Assembly (NCBI GenBank): GCA_021810735.1
Contig: JAJZIF010000090.1
Location: 1 to 10,362, forward strand
DNA: 10,362 nt
Origin: Acidobacteriota bacterium
Lineage (GTDB): Bacteria > Acidobacteriota > Terriglobia > Terriglobales > Acidobacteriaceae
Direction: 5' to 3'
In this document: positions 1 to 6,801 of the stretch, in pieces
Layout: each line of letters begins with the position of its first letter
Numbering within the stretch: position 1 is the first letter of the stretch
The notes under the pieces: model-generated
Told to the model about the DNA's origin: nothing
What the model saw: only the letters and a program-made list of their open reading frames with translations
The model's database searches: none
Translations under genes and position numbers: made by a program

Positions 1-812
1 AGCCATTGCTCAGGAATCGCCCGTCGGTAAAAACGCTTGCGCTCTTCAATGCACGTCAGCGGATATAAATCGTAGCCCATCACCCAGGTGGTATCCAGGT
101 GCGCGCTGGTCGGCAGCAGATCGGAGATATATGTAGCCCGCCTGCCTTCCGAATCGATATGGATCGCCATCAGTTGTGCCGTATGTCCGGGAAACAATTC
201 GCAACTAATCCCCGGAACAATCTCGACCACGCTGCCAGACTCGGGCGATCCAATCAGCGTCATTTGCCCGGACGCAATCAACGGATCGTAATTGTCGCTG
301 ATGTAGCTGATGCGATCGCGCTCCAGTTGCTTGTGGCCGTGCTCGACTTCGCCGCGATGCGCGAAGTATCGGGCGTTTGGAAATGTCGGCACAATCCCCC
401 CGGACTCGCTTCTCATCGTGTTCCAACCGCAGTGGTCAAAGTGCAGGTGCGAATTGATGACGATGTCAATCTCCTCCGGCTGCACCCCCGCTGCGGCCAG
501 GCTCTTTGGAAACAGCTCGCTGGTTTTGTAGATTTCGCGTAGCTTCGGGCTCAGTTTATTGCCCAGCCCTGTTTCGATGGCAACTGTGTGCTGGTCTGTG
601 TGGACAATCACAGTGTTCGCGCCCAGCAGGATCCGATTCTGCTCGTCCGCGGGCGCGCGTTTTTCCCACATCGGCTTGGGCACCACGCCAAACATCGCGC
701 CTCCATCCAGCAGATACGTTCCATCCGTGCAGATGGTCAGCTCAAAGTCGCCGACCATGGCGCGCCCACGCACCAGATCGTAAGTATGCGGGTTTTCCGC
801 TGGATGAGCCAT
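1..812 (-). CDS. MBL-fold metallo-hydrolase, AHL-lactonase-like (3' end cut off by window)
   Basis: Reading the minus strand from ATG at 812 gives 270 uninterrupted residues that run off the window edge, so the C-terminus is missing. The metallo-beta-lactamase signature is clear: HLHFDH at residues 122-127 (H122, H124, D126, H127), PGH with H210, and an aspartate in ISDLL (D231). These are the ligands expected for a di-metal hydrolase; the last family histidine would lie beyond the edge. The SHLHFDHCG context resembles the N-acyl-homoserine lactonase (AiiA/YtnP-like) branch, but substrate cannot be assigned from this alone. No signal peptide is evident, so it is probably cytoplasmic. The start is supported by AGGAG six bases upstream (819-823). 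It lies 50 bp downstream of the DPP IV gene on the same strand and may share its transcript. The family is confident; lactonase activity is only a suggestion. Confidence 0.88.
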   Translation of the reverse strand, partial: MAHPAENPHTYDLVRGRAMVGDFELTICTDGTYLLDGGAMFGVVPKPMWEKRAPADEQNRILLGANTVIVHTDQHTVAIETGLGNKLSPKLREIYKTSELFPKSLAAAGVQPEEIDIVINSHLHFDHCGWNTMRSESGGIVPTFPNARYFAHRGEVEHGHKQLERDRISYISDNYDPLIASGQMTLIGSPESGSVVEIVPGISCELFPGHTAQLMAIHIDSEGRRATYISDLLPTSAHLDTTWVMGYDLYPLTCIEERKRFYRRAIPEQW

Positions 813-818
813 GGAGAA

Positions 819-823
819 CTCCT
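819..823 (-). promoter_or_regulatory. Ribosome binding site of the MBL-fold hydrolase
   Basis: The minus strand reads AGGAG six bases before the ATG at 812. This fixes the start of the hydrolase gene. Confidence 0.7.
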
Positions 824-861
824 GATTAGAGCATTTCGCCTGTTGCTATAGAGGGAAGGTC

Positions 862-888
862 GTCATTCTTCGCTTCGCTCAGAATGAC
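862..888. repeat. Palindromic repeat (REP-like), overlapping the end of the DPP IV gene
   Basis: An 8-bp perfect inverted repeat, GTCATTCT (862-869) and AGAATGAC (881-888), flanks an 11-base centre. A close copy, 21 of the first 24 bases identical to the reverse complement of this one, lies at 9426-9450. I recall this sequence as a common dispersed repeat of Acidobacteriota genomes. Read on the minus strand it encodes the last residues of the upstream peptidase, SHSERSEE, followed by its stop. There is no T-run after the hairpin, so it does not look like an intrinsic terminator. It may act as an RNA-stability or processing element between the peptidase and hydrolase genes. Confidence 0.75.
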
Positions 889-3181
889 TCATCTCTTTTT
901 TAACTACAGTATCTGTAAATCGGCTATAGTTGACGACTGCGGAGGGTCGCAGGGTAGTTTCAAATTGTTGCAGAATAGCGCTGAACAGATGGGCCCGCGC
1001 AGCTTCTCCGGCAAGTGAATGTGTCTTGCCCGGATACAACAGCAGTCGATAGGGAACATTCGCAGTTACAAATTGCTGGATCATCTGGATCGCATTTTGC
1101 ATGTGCACGTTGTCATCGCCCGTACCCTGCACCATCAGCAGATTTCCATGCAGACGCGCCGCGCTGTTGACGACGGAATCGTCCTCATACGTCTTCCGAT
1201 TTGCGTCGGGCAAGCCTAGATAGCGCTCCGTATAGATGGAATCGTACAGCCGCCAGTTGGTGACGGGAGCCACGCTCACTCCTACAGCGAAGCGGTCGGA
1301 GTGAGTCATCGCGTACAAGGTAAAGGTGCCGCCCCAGCTCCAGCCCCACCAGCCCAGCCGTTTTCCATCCACCTGGGGATATTTCTGGAGCACCTGGTCC
1401 AGCATCGTCAGCTGATCCTGCAATTGCACCGGCCCAAAATTACCATAGACCGATTCCTGAAATGTTCGGCCACGGTTGCCCGATCCACGGTTGTCGACGT
1501 GGAGCACGGCGAAACCGTGTTGCACCAGCAATTGATCGAACAGCGTTCCCTGTTCGCCCACCGAGCCCTCGTCGCCAAATTCATCGCGCACGATTTGCGC
1601 ATGTGGACCGCCATAGGCACTCACGATCAGCGGTACGCTCGCTGTCTGATGCAAATCTGGCGGCAACAGCAGTTCGCCATACAGCGTCGTGCCATCGACG
1701 GCTTTGCCGGTGAACATGATCGGCGCGACCAGCTTATAGCCGTCGAGCGGATGCGATTGCCAGAAAGGTGTACACGCGCCGGCCATGCCGCAAACGCTGA
1801 CCGTGGGCGGCTGCATCAGGCTCGACGCAGAATCGACATAGCGCGTTGCATCCGGCGAAAGAGTGATGTGATGGACGCCGTGGAACGTGCTGACAAGTTT
1901 TTTCCCAGTGCCATCCATCCCAACCCGCCACAGCATTTCCTCGCGCACGTCCGTCTCATTGGATGTGTAGTAGACGATGCCCTGCTTCTCGTCGATACCG
2001 GCAACACTCAGCACTTCCCAGTCGCCGTGTGTCAGTTGCCGCACCGGCGTTGCGTCAGTCGCCATCGGATCGTTTGCGTTGTACCGATAGAGATAGAGCT
2101 GCGTATGGCCGTCCCGCCAGCTGCTCCAGAGGAATTGTCCGTCCTTGAGAAAATACACATCGTAGGCTTCGTCGAAAAATTTGTTGGCCGTCTCCTTCAA
2201 CATGCTGCGAACGGCCCCAGTCTCCGTGTTCGCAAAAAATAATTCGATATGCCGTTGATCGCGGCGCAGCACCTCAATCCATACATGGTGGTCGTCCAGC
2301 CAGCCAAAACGTGGAATGTAGTCGTTGTGCTCGCTCATCGGCACTTGCATCCACAGCGTGTCTCCGCCACTCGTTGTCACAACCCCGATGCGTACGCCTG
2401 GGTTTGGATCTCCAGGTTGCGGATAGCGTTGCTGATCGACCGTGCTGTGATTCGGCAGCCAGTCGGTAATCGGATAAGTCGGCACCGTGGCCTCATCCAT
2501 TTGCAGATACGCGATGTGCTTCGAGTCTGGAGACCAGAAGTAGTTGCTGCGCACATCGAGCTCTTCCTCATACACCCAATCGACCTCGCCATTCAGCAGG
2601 GTCGGTTCGGCGGTGTTCGTCAGCGCGTTGTCGTGCAGGCCGGCCAGCGCAATCACGTGCAGATTATGGCCGCGGATGAAGGAAATCGAATGCCCATCGG
2701 GAGAAAATTTCGGATCGTCGCCGCTGCCCGCGCCGGTATTGGCCACCTGTACGGCAGCATCTTTCCGCAGATCGTAGAGCCACAGCGCGCCGGTGTTGTC
2801 GAAGATCAGATGCTGGCCGTCGGGCGACCAGTGATAGCTCGACAGGCCATAGCGGGCGCGATGGTCGCGATCGCGCTCATCGTTCTTCACGCTGTAGATG
2901 GCCGCCAGCTTGGTTTCCGGTACCAGCACGGAAGCCGCGCCGCTGGCGGCGTTGACCGCGATCACATCATCCGGCCGGCCATGCTCGAAATCTCCAGACA
3001 AATACGTGACACTGGCGCCGTCAGGGTTCCAGAGAAATTCACGAGGAGGTGTACCAGTAGGGCCGCCACCCCGCCAAATATCGGCTACTGTCCAGGCCTT
3101 ACTACCGCCGTGCGGCTCGGTTTGCGCCAGCGAGCTCAACGTCGCGAGAAATAAGCCTGCCAAGAAAAGCGATCTTCGCAT
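863..3181 (-). CDS. Exported prolyl dipeptidyl peptidase, DPP IV type (peptidase family S9)
   Basis: From ATG at 3181 the product is 772 residues. Residues 1-20 (MRRSLFLAGLFLATLSSLAQ) form a typical Sec signal peptide, so the enzyme is probably periplasmic or exported. A beta-propeller N-terminal part (about 30-480) carries the DPP IV glutamate motif WVYEEEL (E205-E207), which in this family anchors the substrate amino terminus. The C-terminal alpha/beta-hydrolase part has GWSWGG (catalytic Ser615), GTGDDNVH (Asp689) and KTHS (His721), a complete triad. The family removes X-Pro or X-Ala dipeptides from peptide N-termini. An in-frame ATG at 3205 would add eight residues but has no ribosome site; the 3181 start has GGAG at 3193-3196, with a long 11-base spacing, and gives the cleaner signal peptide. 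The last roughly 25 residues lie past the expected fold, and the final nine (764-772) come from a dispersed repeat. Confidence 0.95.
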   Translation of the reverse strand: MRRSLFLAGLFLATLSSLAQTEPHGGSKAWTVADIWRGGGPTGTPPREFLWNPDGASVTYLSGDFEHGRPDDVIAVNAASGAASVLVPETKLAAIYSVKNDERDRDHRARYGLSSYHWSPDGQHLIFDNTGALWLYDLRKDAAVQVANTGAGSGDDPKFSPDGHSISFIRGHNLHVIALAGLHDNALTNTAEPTLLNGEVDWVYEEELDVRSNYFWSPDSKHIAYLQMDEATVPTYPITDWLPNHSTVDQQRYPQPGDPNPGVRIGVVTTSGGDTLWMQVPMSEHNDYIPRFGWLDDHHVWIEVLRRDQRHIELFFANTETGAVRSMLKETANKFFDEAYDVYFLKDGQFLWSSWRDGHTQLYLYRYNANDPMATDATPVRQLTHGDWEVLSVAGIDEKQGIVYYTSNETDVREEMLWRVGMDGTGKKLVSTFHGVHHITLSPDATRYVDSASSLMQPPTVSVCGMAGACTPFWQSHPLDGYKLVAPIMFTGKAVDGTTLYGELLLPPDLHQTASVPLIVSAYGGPHAQIVRDEFGDEGSVGEQGTLFDQLLVQHGFAVLHVDNRGSGNRGRTFQESVYGNFGPVQLQDQLTMLDQVLQKYPQVDGKRLGWWGWSWGGTFTLYAMTHSDRFAVGVSVAPVTNWRLYDSIYTERYLGLPDANRKTYEDDSVVNSAARLHGNLLMVQGTGDDNVHMQNAIQMIQQFVTANVPYRLLLYPGKTHSLAGEAARAHLFSAILQQFETTLRPSAVVNYSRFTDTVVKKEMSHSERSEE

Positions 3182-3205
3182 GGGTGACAAAACTCCAGCA
3201 TTCAT

Positions 3206-3325
3206 TGTAATGACCGTGCAACTGCATAGACGCTGGCGACGTCTGCCTCCAGTCGAAATCTGCGAGTATCGCCATTGTTTTGCCAGTTTCGGCTCTCTTG
3301 AGTCGGCCGCGTTTAGCGCCGACGA
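3206..3325. other. Intergenic region between divergent peptidase and zinc-ribbon genes
   Basis: This stretch must hold the promoter of the minus-strand peptidase. I see no convincing -35/-10 pair for it. An inverted repeat GTCGGC/GCCGAC (3302-3307 and 3318-3323, 10-base centre) sits just upstream of the plus-strand promoter and could be an operator or a hairpin. A weaker 5-bp hairpin AGACG/CGTCT lies near 3228-3244. Confidence 0.4.
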
Positions 3326-3356
3326 TTGCGTCCGTGCTAGACTTCGCTTTTATACT
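3326..3356 (+). promoter_or_regulatory. Candidate sigma70-type promoter of the zinc-ribbon gene
   Basis: TATACT at 3351-3356 matches the -10 consensus at five of six positions. TTGCGT at 3326-3331 is a fair -35 box, with a rather long 19-base spacer. The -10 box ends only six bases before the ATG at 3363, so transcription would begin at or next to the start codon. No Shine-Dalgarno sequence is present, which fits a leaderless mRNA. Confidence 0.5.
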
Positions 3357-3362
3357 TCTTGT

Positions 3363-4178
3363 ATGCACGCAGAGCTTGCAAAACTCGTCCATCTGCAGGA
3401 ACTCGAACAGCAAGCCCGCGTGTTGACCATCCAAATCGCCCAGTACACAGGTCGGATTGAGGTGCGGGAAGCCGCGCTGTTCGACACCGCGCGCCTTCTG
3501 GACCAGAATGCCATTGCGCTCGAGAAAGAGGCCGCGTCGCGGCGGCGCATGGAGTCCGATACAGAAGATTTCCGGATGAAGAGTGCCCGCTATCAGGCAC
3601 AGTTGGACGATGTTCAGAGTGACGGCCAGATGAAAGCGCTGCAGCACCAGATCGCGTTCTGCAAGCATGAGATTGATCGCATTGACGAACTCGAGTTTGC
3701 CAGCCTCATGGAAACCGAAGCCCTTGAAGTGCGGCAGAGATTGTTGCATGAGACTCGGGCCAACCAGATGCAGGCGCTGGAGGATGAGAAGGTCGCGGCG
3801 CAACTCGGCCGCGCTCGCGACAAAGCAACGCTGGCCGAACTGCATCGTGAACGCGATGCGGTGCGACAGACCGTAGACCCGGAGCTGCTGTCCGAATACG
3901 ATCGCATTTCCGCCGCCCGCAAACAGGCCGTCGCCAGCGTGGAGCAACAGCGCTGTTCCGCCTGCCAGATGATGCTCCGGCCGCAGCGATGGAATGAGAT
4001 TCGCCAGGGTTCCGTGCATTTCTGCGAATCCTGCGGACGTTTTCTCTACTACAATCCGGCTGTCGATTTGAGCGATGCCATCCATCTCCCGGCGCCATCG
4101 AAAAAACCGGCAGGGCTGGCCAAGCGTCCCGCGCCCTCGCAGGCTACCGGCTCCGGGCCCTCGGCGCGAGAGGATTAG
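3363..4178 (+). CDS. Coiled-coil protein with C-terminal C4 zinc ribbon (DUF164 type)
   Basis: The product is 271 residues, cytoplasmic, with no signal peptide. Residues 1 to about 190 are rich in heptad-like E/R/L/Q patterns and should form a long helical hairpin or coiled coil. A zinc ribbon follows, CSAC (C198, C201) and CESC (C221, C224), then a proline- and lysine-rich tail. This is the layout of the C4-type zinc ribbon family (DUF164). Its best-studied relative is chlamydial CT398/CdsZ, which has been linked to sigma54 and type III secretion partners; in other bacteria the role is unknown. An in-frame start upstream at 2898 would overlap the peptidase gene and encode unrelated residues, so ATG 3363, where family similarity begins, is preferred. 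The next gene follows after 12 bases, so the two are probably co-transcribed. Confidence 0.9.
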   Translation: MHAELAKLVHLQELEQQARVLTIQIAQYTGRIEVREAALFDTARLLDQNAIALEKEAASRRRMESDTEDFRMKSARYQAQLDDVQSDGQMKALQHQIAFCKHEIDRIDELEFASLMETEALEVRQRLLHETRANQMQALEDEKVAAQLGRARDKATLAELHRERDAVRQTVDPELLSEYDRISAARKQAVASVEQQRCSACQMMLRPQRWNEIRQGSVHFCESCGRFLYYNPAVDLSDAIHLPAPSKKPAGLAKRPAPSQATGSGPSARED

Positions 4179-4190
4179 TTCCTGATCCGT

Positions 4191-4718
4191 ATGCAGCGAA
4201 TCGCCGTGGATATGGATGAAGTGATGGCGGATACGCTGGGTGAATTGCTGGCCCGCTACAGCCGCGAACAAAACACATCACTCACCAAGCAGGACATTCA
4301 GGGCAAATGGCTCTGGCAAGTGCTTCCCCCACAGGAGATCGCACTCATCGATTCCTACCTGTTAAGTGACGATTTTTTTGAGGACATCCCAGTCATTGCC
4401 GGCAGTCAGGATGTGCTGTTGCGCATGAGCCGGCGGTATGAGATTTTCATCGCGACCGCCGCCATGGCCTTCCCCAGTTCCTTCGGTTCGAAGTATCGCT
4501 GGCTCCGCCATCACTATGACTTTCTTTCACCGCAGAATTTCGTGTTCTGCGGAGATAAGAGCATTCTGCACGCCGATTTTCTGATCGATGATATGCCTCG
4601 AAACCTGGCCGCATTCCGCGGAGAAGGCATACTCTTCACCGCGCCCCACAATGTCGATACACCGGGCTACCGCCGGGTCGATACCTGGCAAGACGTGGAC
4701 GCCATGTTTCTGGGCTGA
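4191..4718 (+). CDS. HAD-family 5'(3')-deoxyribonucleotidase-like protein
   Basis: The 175-residue product carries the four HAD motifs: DMDEV (D7 nucleophile, D9 acid/base), IATAA (T89), GDKS (K123) and LIDDMPRN (D133, D134). The compact size and the D-x-D-E-V first motif fit the cytosolic 5'(3')-deoxyribonucleotidase family (NT5C type), which dephosphorylates deoxyribonucleoside monophosphates and helps balance the dNTP pool. The exact substrate cannot be read from sequence. The ATG at 4191 is 12 bases after the stop of the zinc-ribbon gene. The nearest ribosome-site-like sequence, AGGA at 4171-4174, is too far (16 bases), so translation may depend on coupling to the upstream gene. It ends 33 bp from the convergent XRE-cupin gene, and I see no good terminator in that gap. 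Confidence 0.88.
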   Translation: MQRIAVDMDEVMADTLGELLARYSREQNTSLTKQDIQGKWLWQVLPPQEIALIDSYLLSDDFFEDIPVIAGSQDVLLRMSRRYEIFIATAAMAFPSSFGSKYRWLRHHYDFLSPQNFVFCGDKSILHADFLIDDMPRNLAAFRGEGILFTAPHNVDTPGYRRVDTWQDVDAMFLG

Positions 4719-4751
4719 AATTTCTCGGCGCGGTGTGCGCGCAGCGTTCAA

Positions 4752-5582
4752 TCAGTTGGACAACTCCGTCTCGTGGATGCCCGTATGCTTTTCGCGCGCT
4801 CGCGCCGTCCGCTTGGAGTTCGCAGAAAACCCTCGTTCCTCCTGCTCCGGTTTCTCTTGCGGAGTGGATGCACCGCTGCGGAATGCTCCGCTGAGGGAGG
4901 TTCCCAACGGCCGCAGGTTCATCGAGGGCTGCGCCATCACAACTTGGTGCTGGGTGACAATGATGACACGTGCCGCTTCCGTTCCGGCGCAGCGGTAACT
5001 ATGTGGAGTGCTGGCGTCGAAGTATACGGAGTCACCCGGGGACAGAATGTAGTTTTGGGATCCGTGGCGAATGTCCATCTCCCCGCTTAGAACATACAAG
5101 AATTCAAATCCAGGATGTACATGCGAGCGCACCTCAATATTTTTCTTCAGCGGAACAAATTCTGCCAGGTATGGGTCCAGGGTACGGTCCGGTACCAGAT
5201 ATCCCAGGCTTTCAAAAAAATACGTAGGATCGTTTACGCCGCTCTGCGGCAGTCGCACGCGTTCCGACTGGCGATGCACGCGAAACAGCGTACGCGGCTC
5301 AGGATCGAAAAAATAGGAAAGATCCTTGCTGAACACCATGGCGATGCGCGCCAGGTTCCGCAGCGTCGGGACCACCCTGCCCGTCTCAAGCTGCGACAGA
5401 AAGCTCGCGGACAAGCCCGTGTGCTTTCCCATCTCCACCAGGCCCATGGACTTCTTTAAGCGAAGTCGTTTGATCCTCTCGCCGATTTTCTTCTCGCCAA
5501 TAAAGTTTTCAGCGGTTTCGGGGTCGATCTGGTTCGCCAGGCTGGCCGCAACAGGCGGTTCCTTCATATCAAATTTCTCCAT
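4752..5582 (-). CDS. XRE-family transcriptional regulator with cupin sensor domain
   Basis: The product is up to 276 residues. A helix-turn-helix of the XRE/Cro-CI type spans about residues 33-92, with the recognition region LSASFLSQLETGRVVPTLRNL. A cupin_2 barrel follows (about 135-212) with a complete metal-site pattern: H154, H156, E160 and H194. Such proteins are usually local regulators that sense a small ligand through the cupin. Residues from about 220 onward form a polar, probably disordered tail (many E, R, K, S, T), longer than I expect for this family. Two starts are possible: ATG 5582, and ATG 5567 (M6). M6 has GGAG nine bases upstream (inside the longer reading), so 5567 may be the true start. 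It is divergent from the epimerase-like gene, the natural candidate target along with itself. Confidence 0.9.
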   Translation of the reverse strand: MEKFDMKEPPVAASLANQIDPETAENFIGEKKIGERIKRLRLKKSMGLVEMGKHTGLSASFLSQLETGRVVPTLRNLARIAMVFSKDLSYFFDPEPRTLFRVHRQSERVRLPQSGVNDPTYFFESLGYLVPDRTLDPYLAEFVPLKKNIEVRSHVHPGFEFLYVLSGEMDIRHGSQNYILSPGDSVYFDASTPHSYRCAGTEAARVIIVTQHQVVMAQPSMNLRPLGTSLSGAFRSGASTPQEKPEQEERGFSANSKRTARAREKHTGIHETELSN

Positions 5583-5755
5583 GAACCTTAGATGCGCTAG
5601 AGTCGAGCGAGAGACCGTGATTCATGCAATTGCAAAAGATATTTATAGCATCGAAAGAAGCATTCCGGGGTATTCGGCCCGTCAGAAAACCAAAGTTGTC
5701 TGTCTACATTATTTTGCATCCAAGACTATACTGAGCTTCCTGTGCTGCCTGCGTG
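5583..5755. other. Divergent intergenic region between XRE-cupin and epimerase-like genes
   Basis: About 170 AT-richer bases hold the promoters of both genes. TATACT at 5727-5732 is a good -10 box for the plus-strand gene, about 24 bases before its ATG, but no good -35 box is at the right distance. A perfect 10-bp palindrome, TGCAATTGCA (5625-5634), lies about 45 bases upstream of the regulator and could be its operator. One such palindrome is not significant by itself. Confidence 0.4.
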
Positions 5756-6670
5756 ATGGAAATATTCCCTCAGATTCTCATTTCCGGTGCCTCCGGCATG
5801 GTGGGACAAGCCCTGCAGAGCCACTTCGTGGCTCAGGGCATCCCATGTTCGACCTTGGTGCGACACACCGCACAGCCCGGGAGTTCCGCGTACTTCTGGG
5901 ATCCATACCACTTCGAGTTTCGTGACGGGATGCGCCGACTGAGCGGCATCCGCGCCGCCATTCATCTGTCGGGCGACAATCTGACGGCTGGCCGATGGAC
6001 AGTCGCCAAGAAGCAGCGAATCCGCCAAAGCCGGGTACAAACAACACGGTCCCTCGTCGAATTGCTGTCCCACCTGGAACACCGGCCAGAGGTCCTGCTC
6101 TGCGCCTCGGCCGTCGGCTTCTATGGGAACCGCCGAGACGAAGTTCTGACCGAAGACTCGTCTTCCGGCGATGGATTTCTACCGGAAGTTTGCCGCGAGT
6201 GGGAAGCGGCCGCCCATTCCGCCGCCGATCTGGGAATCCGTGTCGTCCATCTACGCTTCGGCGTGGTTCTCGCCCGCGACGGTGGCGCATTGGCCAAAAT
6301 GCTCCCCGTGTTTCGCATGGGATTGGGCGGCAACCTGGGCAGCGGACACCAGTGGATGAGTTGGATTTCACTTCCTGACGTTATGCAAATCTTCGAGTTT
6401 TGCATGAACCGGCAAGACCTTCGAGGACCTGTCAATGTCGTCGCCAACCCGGTGACCAATGCCGAGTTCACCCTCACACTGGCGCATCATCTGCACCGGC
6501 TGGCCATCGCGCCCGCGCCGGCGTTTGCTTTGCGACTGGCATTTGGCGAGATGGCGGACGCTGCTCTGCTATCGAGCACCCGCGCCATTCCCGCCAGGCT
6601 GTTGCAGGCCGGATTCGTGTTCCAGCATCCCACGCTGCTCGATGCTTTGCAGCAGATTCTGCCAGCATAA
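5756..6670 (+). CDS. TIGR01777-family epimerase-like NAD(P)-binding protein (YfcH/SulA-like)
   Basis: The product is 304 residues from ATG 5756; a GTG one codon earlier (5753) is also open. It is an atypical extended short-chain dehydrogenase: GASGMVG (11-17) is the Rossmann dinucleotide-binding loop, AIHLSGDNL (68-76) and ASAVGFYG (117-124) are characteristic of the TIGR01777 family, and HLRFGVVLARDGGAL (165-179) and WMSWISLPDV (200-209) continue the match. The C-terminal part from about 250 corresponds to the DUF1731 domain. The length is normal for the family. The classical YxxxK pair is not obvious, as is usual here, and the substrate is unknown in most bacteria. The protein is cytoplasmic. 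It is divergently transcribed from the XRE-cupin regulator, which may control it. Confidence 0.92.
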   Translation: MEIFPQILISGASGMVGQALQSHFVAQGIPCSTLVRHTAQPGSSAYFWDPYHFEFRDGMRRLSGIRAAIHLSGDNLTAGRWTVAKKQRIRQSRVQTTRSLVELLSHLEHRPEVLLCASAVGFYGNRRDEVLTEDSSSGDGFLPEVCREWEAAAHSAADLGIRVVHLRFGVVLARDGGALAKMLPVFRMGLGGNLGSGHQWMSWISLPDVMQIFEFCMNRQDLRGPVNVVANPVTNAEFTLTLAHHLHRLAIAPAPAFALRLAFGEMADAALLSSTRAIPARLLQAGFVFQHPTLLDALQQILPA

Positions 6671-6801
6671 GTGCGGCCCACTCGTAACATCTTAAGATTA
6701 GAGTTAGAGTGCTTCTTCCAGGAGCATGGCAAAGTCCGCCACCCATTCTGGGGTGTAGCGTTGGCAACGACAGATAGGAACTCTGCTAGGCTGAAAATCG
6801 C
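6671..6801 (+). other. Intergenic region before the FN3 lipoprotein gene
   Basis: I find no gene here. It contains a perfect 10-bp palindrome, ATCTTAAGAT (6689-6698), a short tandem TAGAGT TAGAGT, and TTGGCA (6761-6766) 17 bases before TGCTAG, a weak promoter candidate. None of these is convincing alone. Confidence 0.3.

Noticed and set aside
862..888. The palindrome after the DPP IV gene as an intrinsic terminator
   Set aside because: No T-run follows on the minus strand and the sequence is a dispersed repeat; a terminator role is not supported.
1301..3154. Long open frames (about 300 residues each) on the plus strand, antisense to the DPP IV gene
   Set aside because: They lie wholly inside a well-supported gene, their translations are rich in H, R, Q and A without any recognised motif, and they fit the codon-structure shadow expected in GC-rich DNA.
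2898..3362. Upstream in-frame extension of the zinc-ribbon gene
   Set aside because: It would overlap the peptidase gene by about 300 bp and crosses the likely promoter; family-like sequence begins only at 3363.
3102..4271. 389-residue open frame on the minus strand opposite the zinc-ribbon gene
   Set aside because: The plus-strand frame has the coiled coil and the four zinc-binding cysteines; the antisense product shows no domain and overlaps three real genes.
4728..4740. GCGC/GCGC hairpin between the convergent nucleotidase and XRE-cupin genes as a terminator
   Set aside because: The stem is only four base pairs and there is no T-run on either strand.
6689..6698. ATCTTAAGAT palindrome as an operator
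   Set aside because: Perfect 10-bp palindromes are expected about ten times by chance in a window this size, and nothing else marks this one.
6726..6758. 10-codon frame MAKSATHSGV after GGAG
   Set aside because: The ribosome-site-like sequence is only one base from the ATG, and nothing suggests that it is translated.
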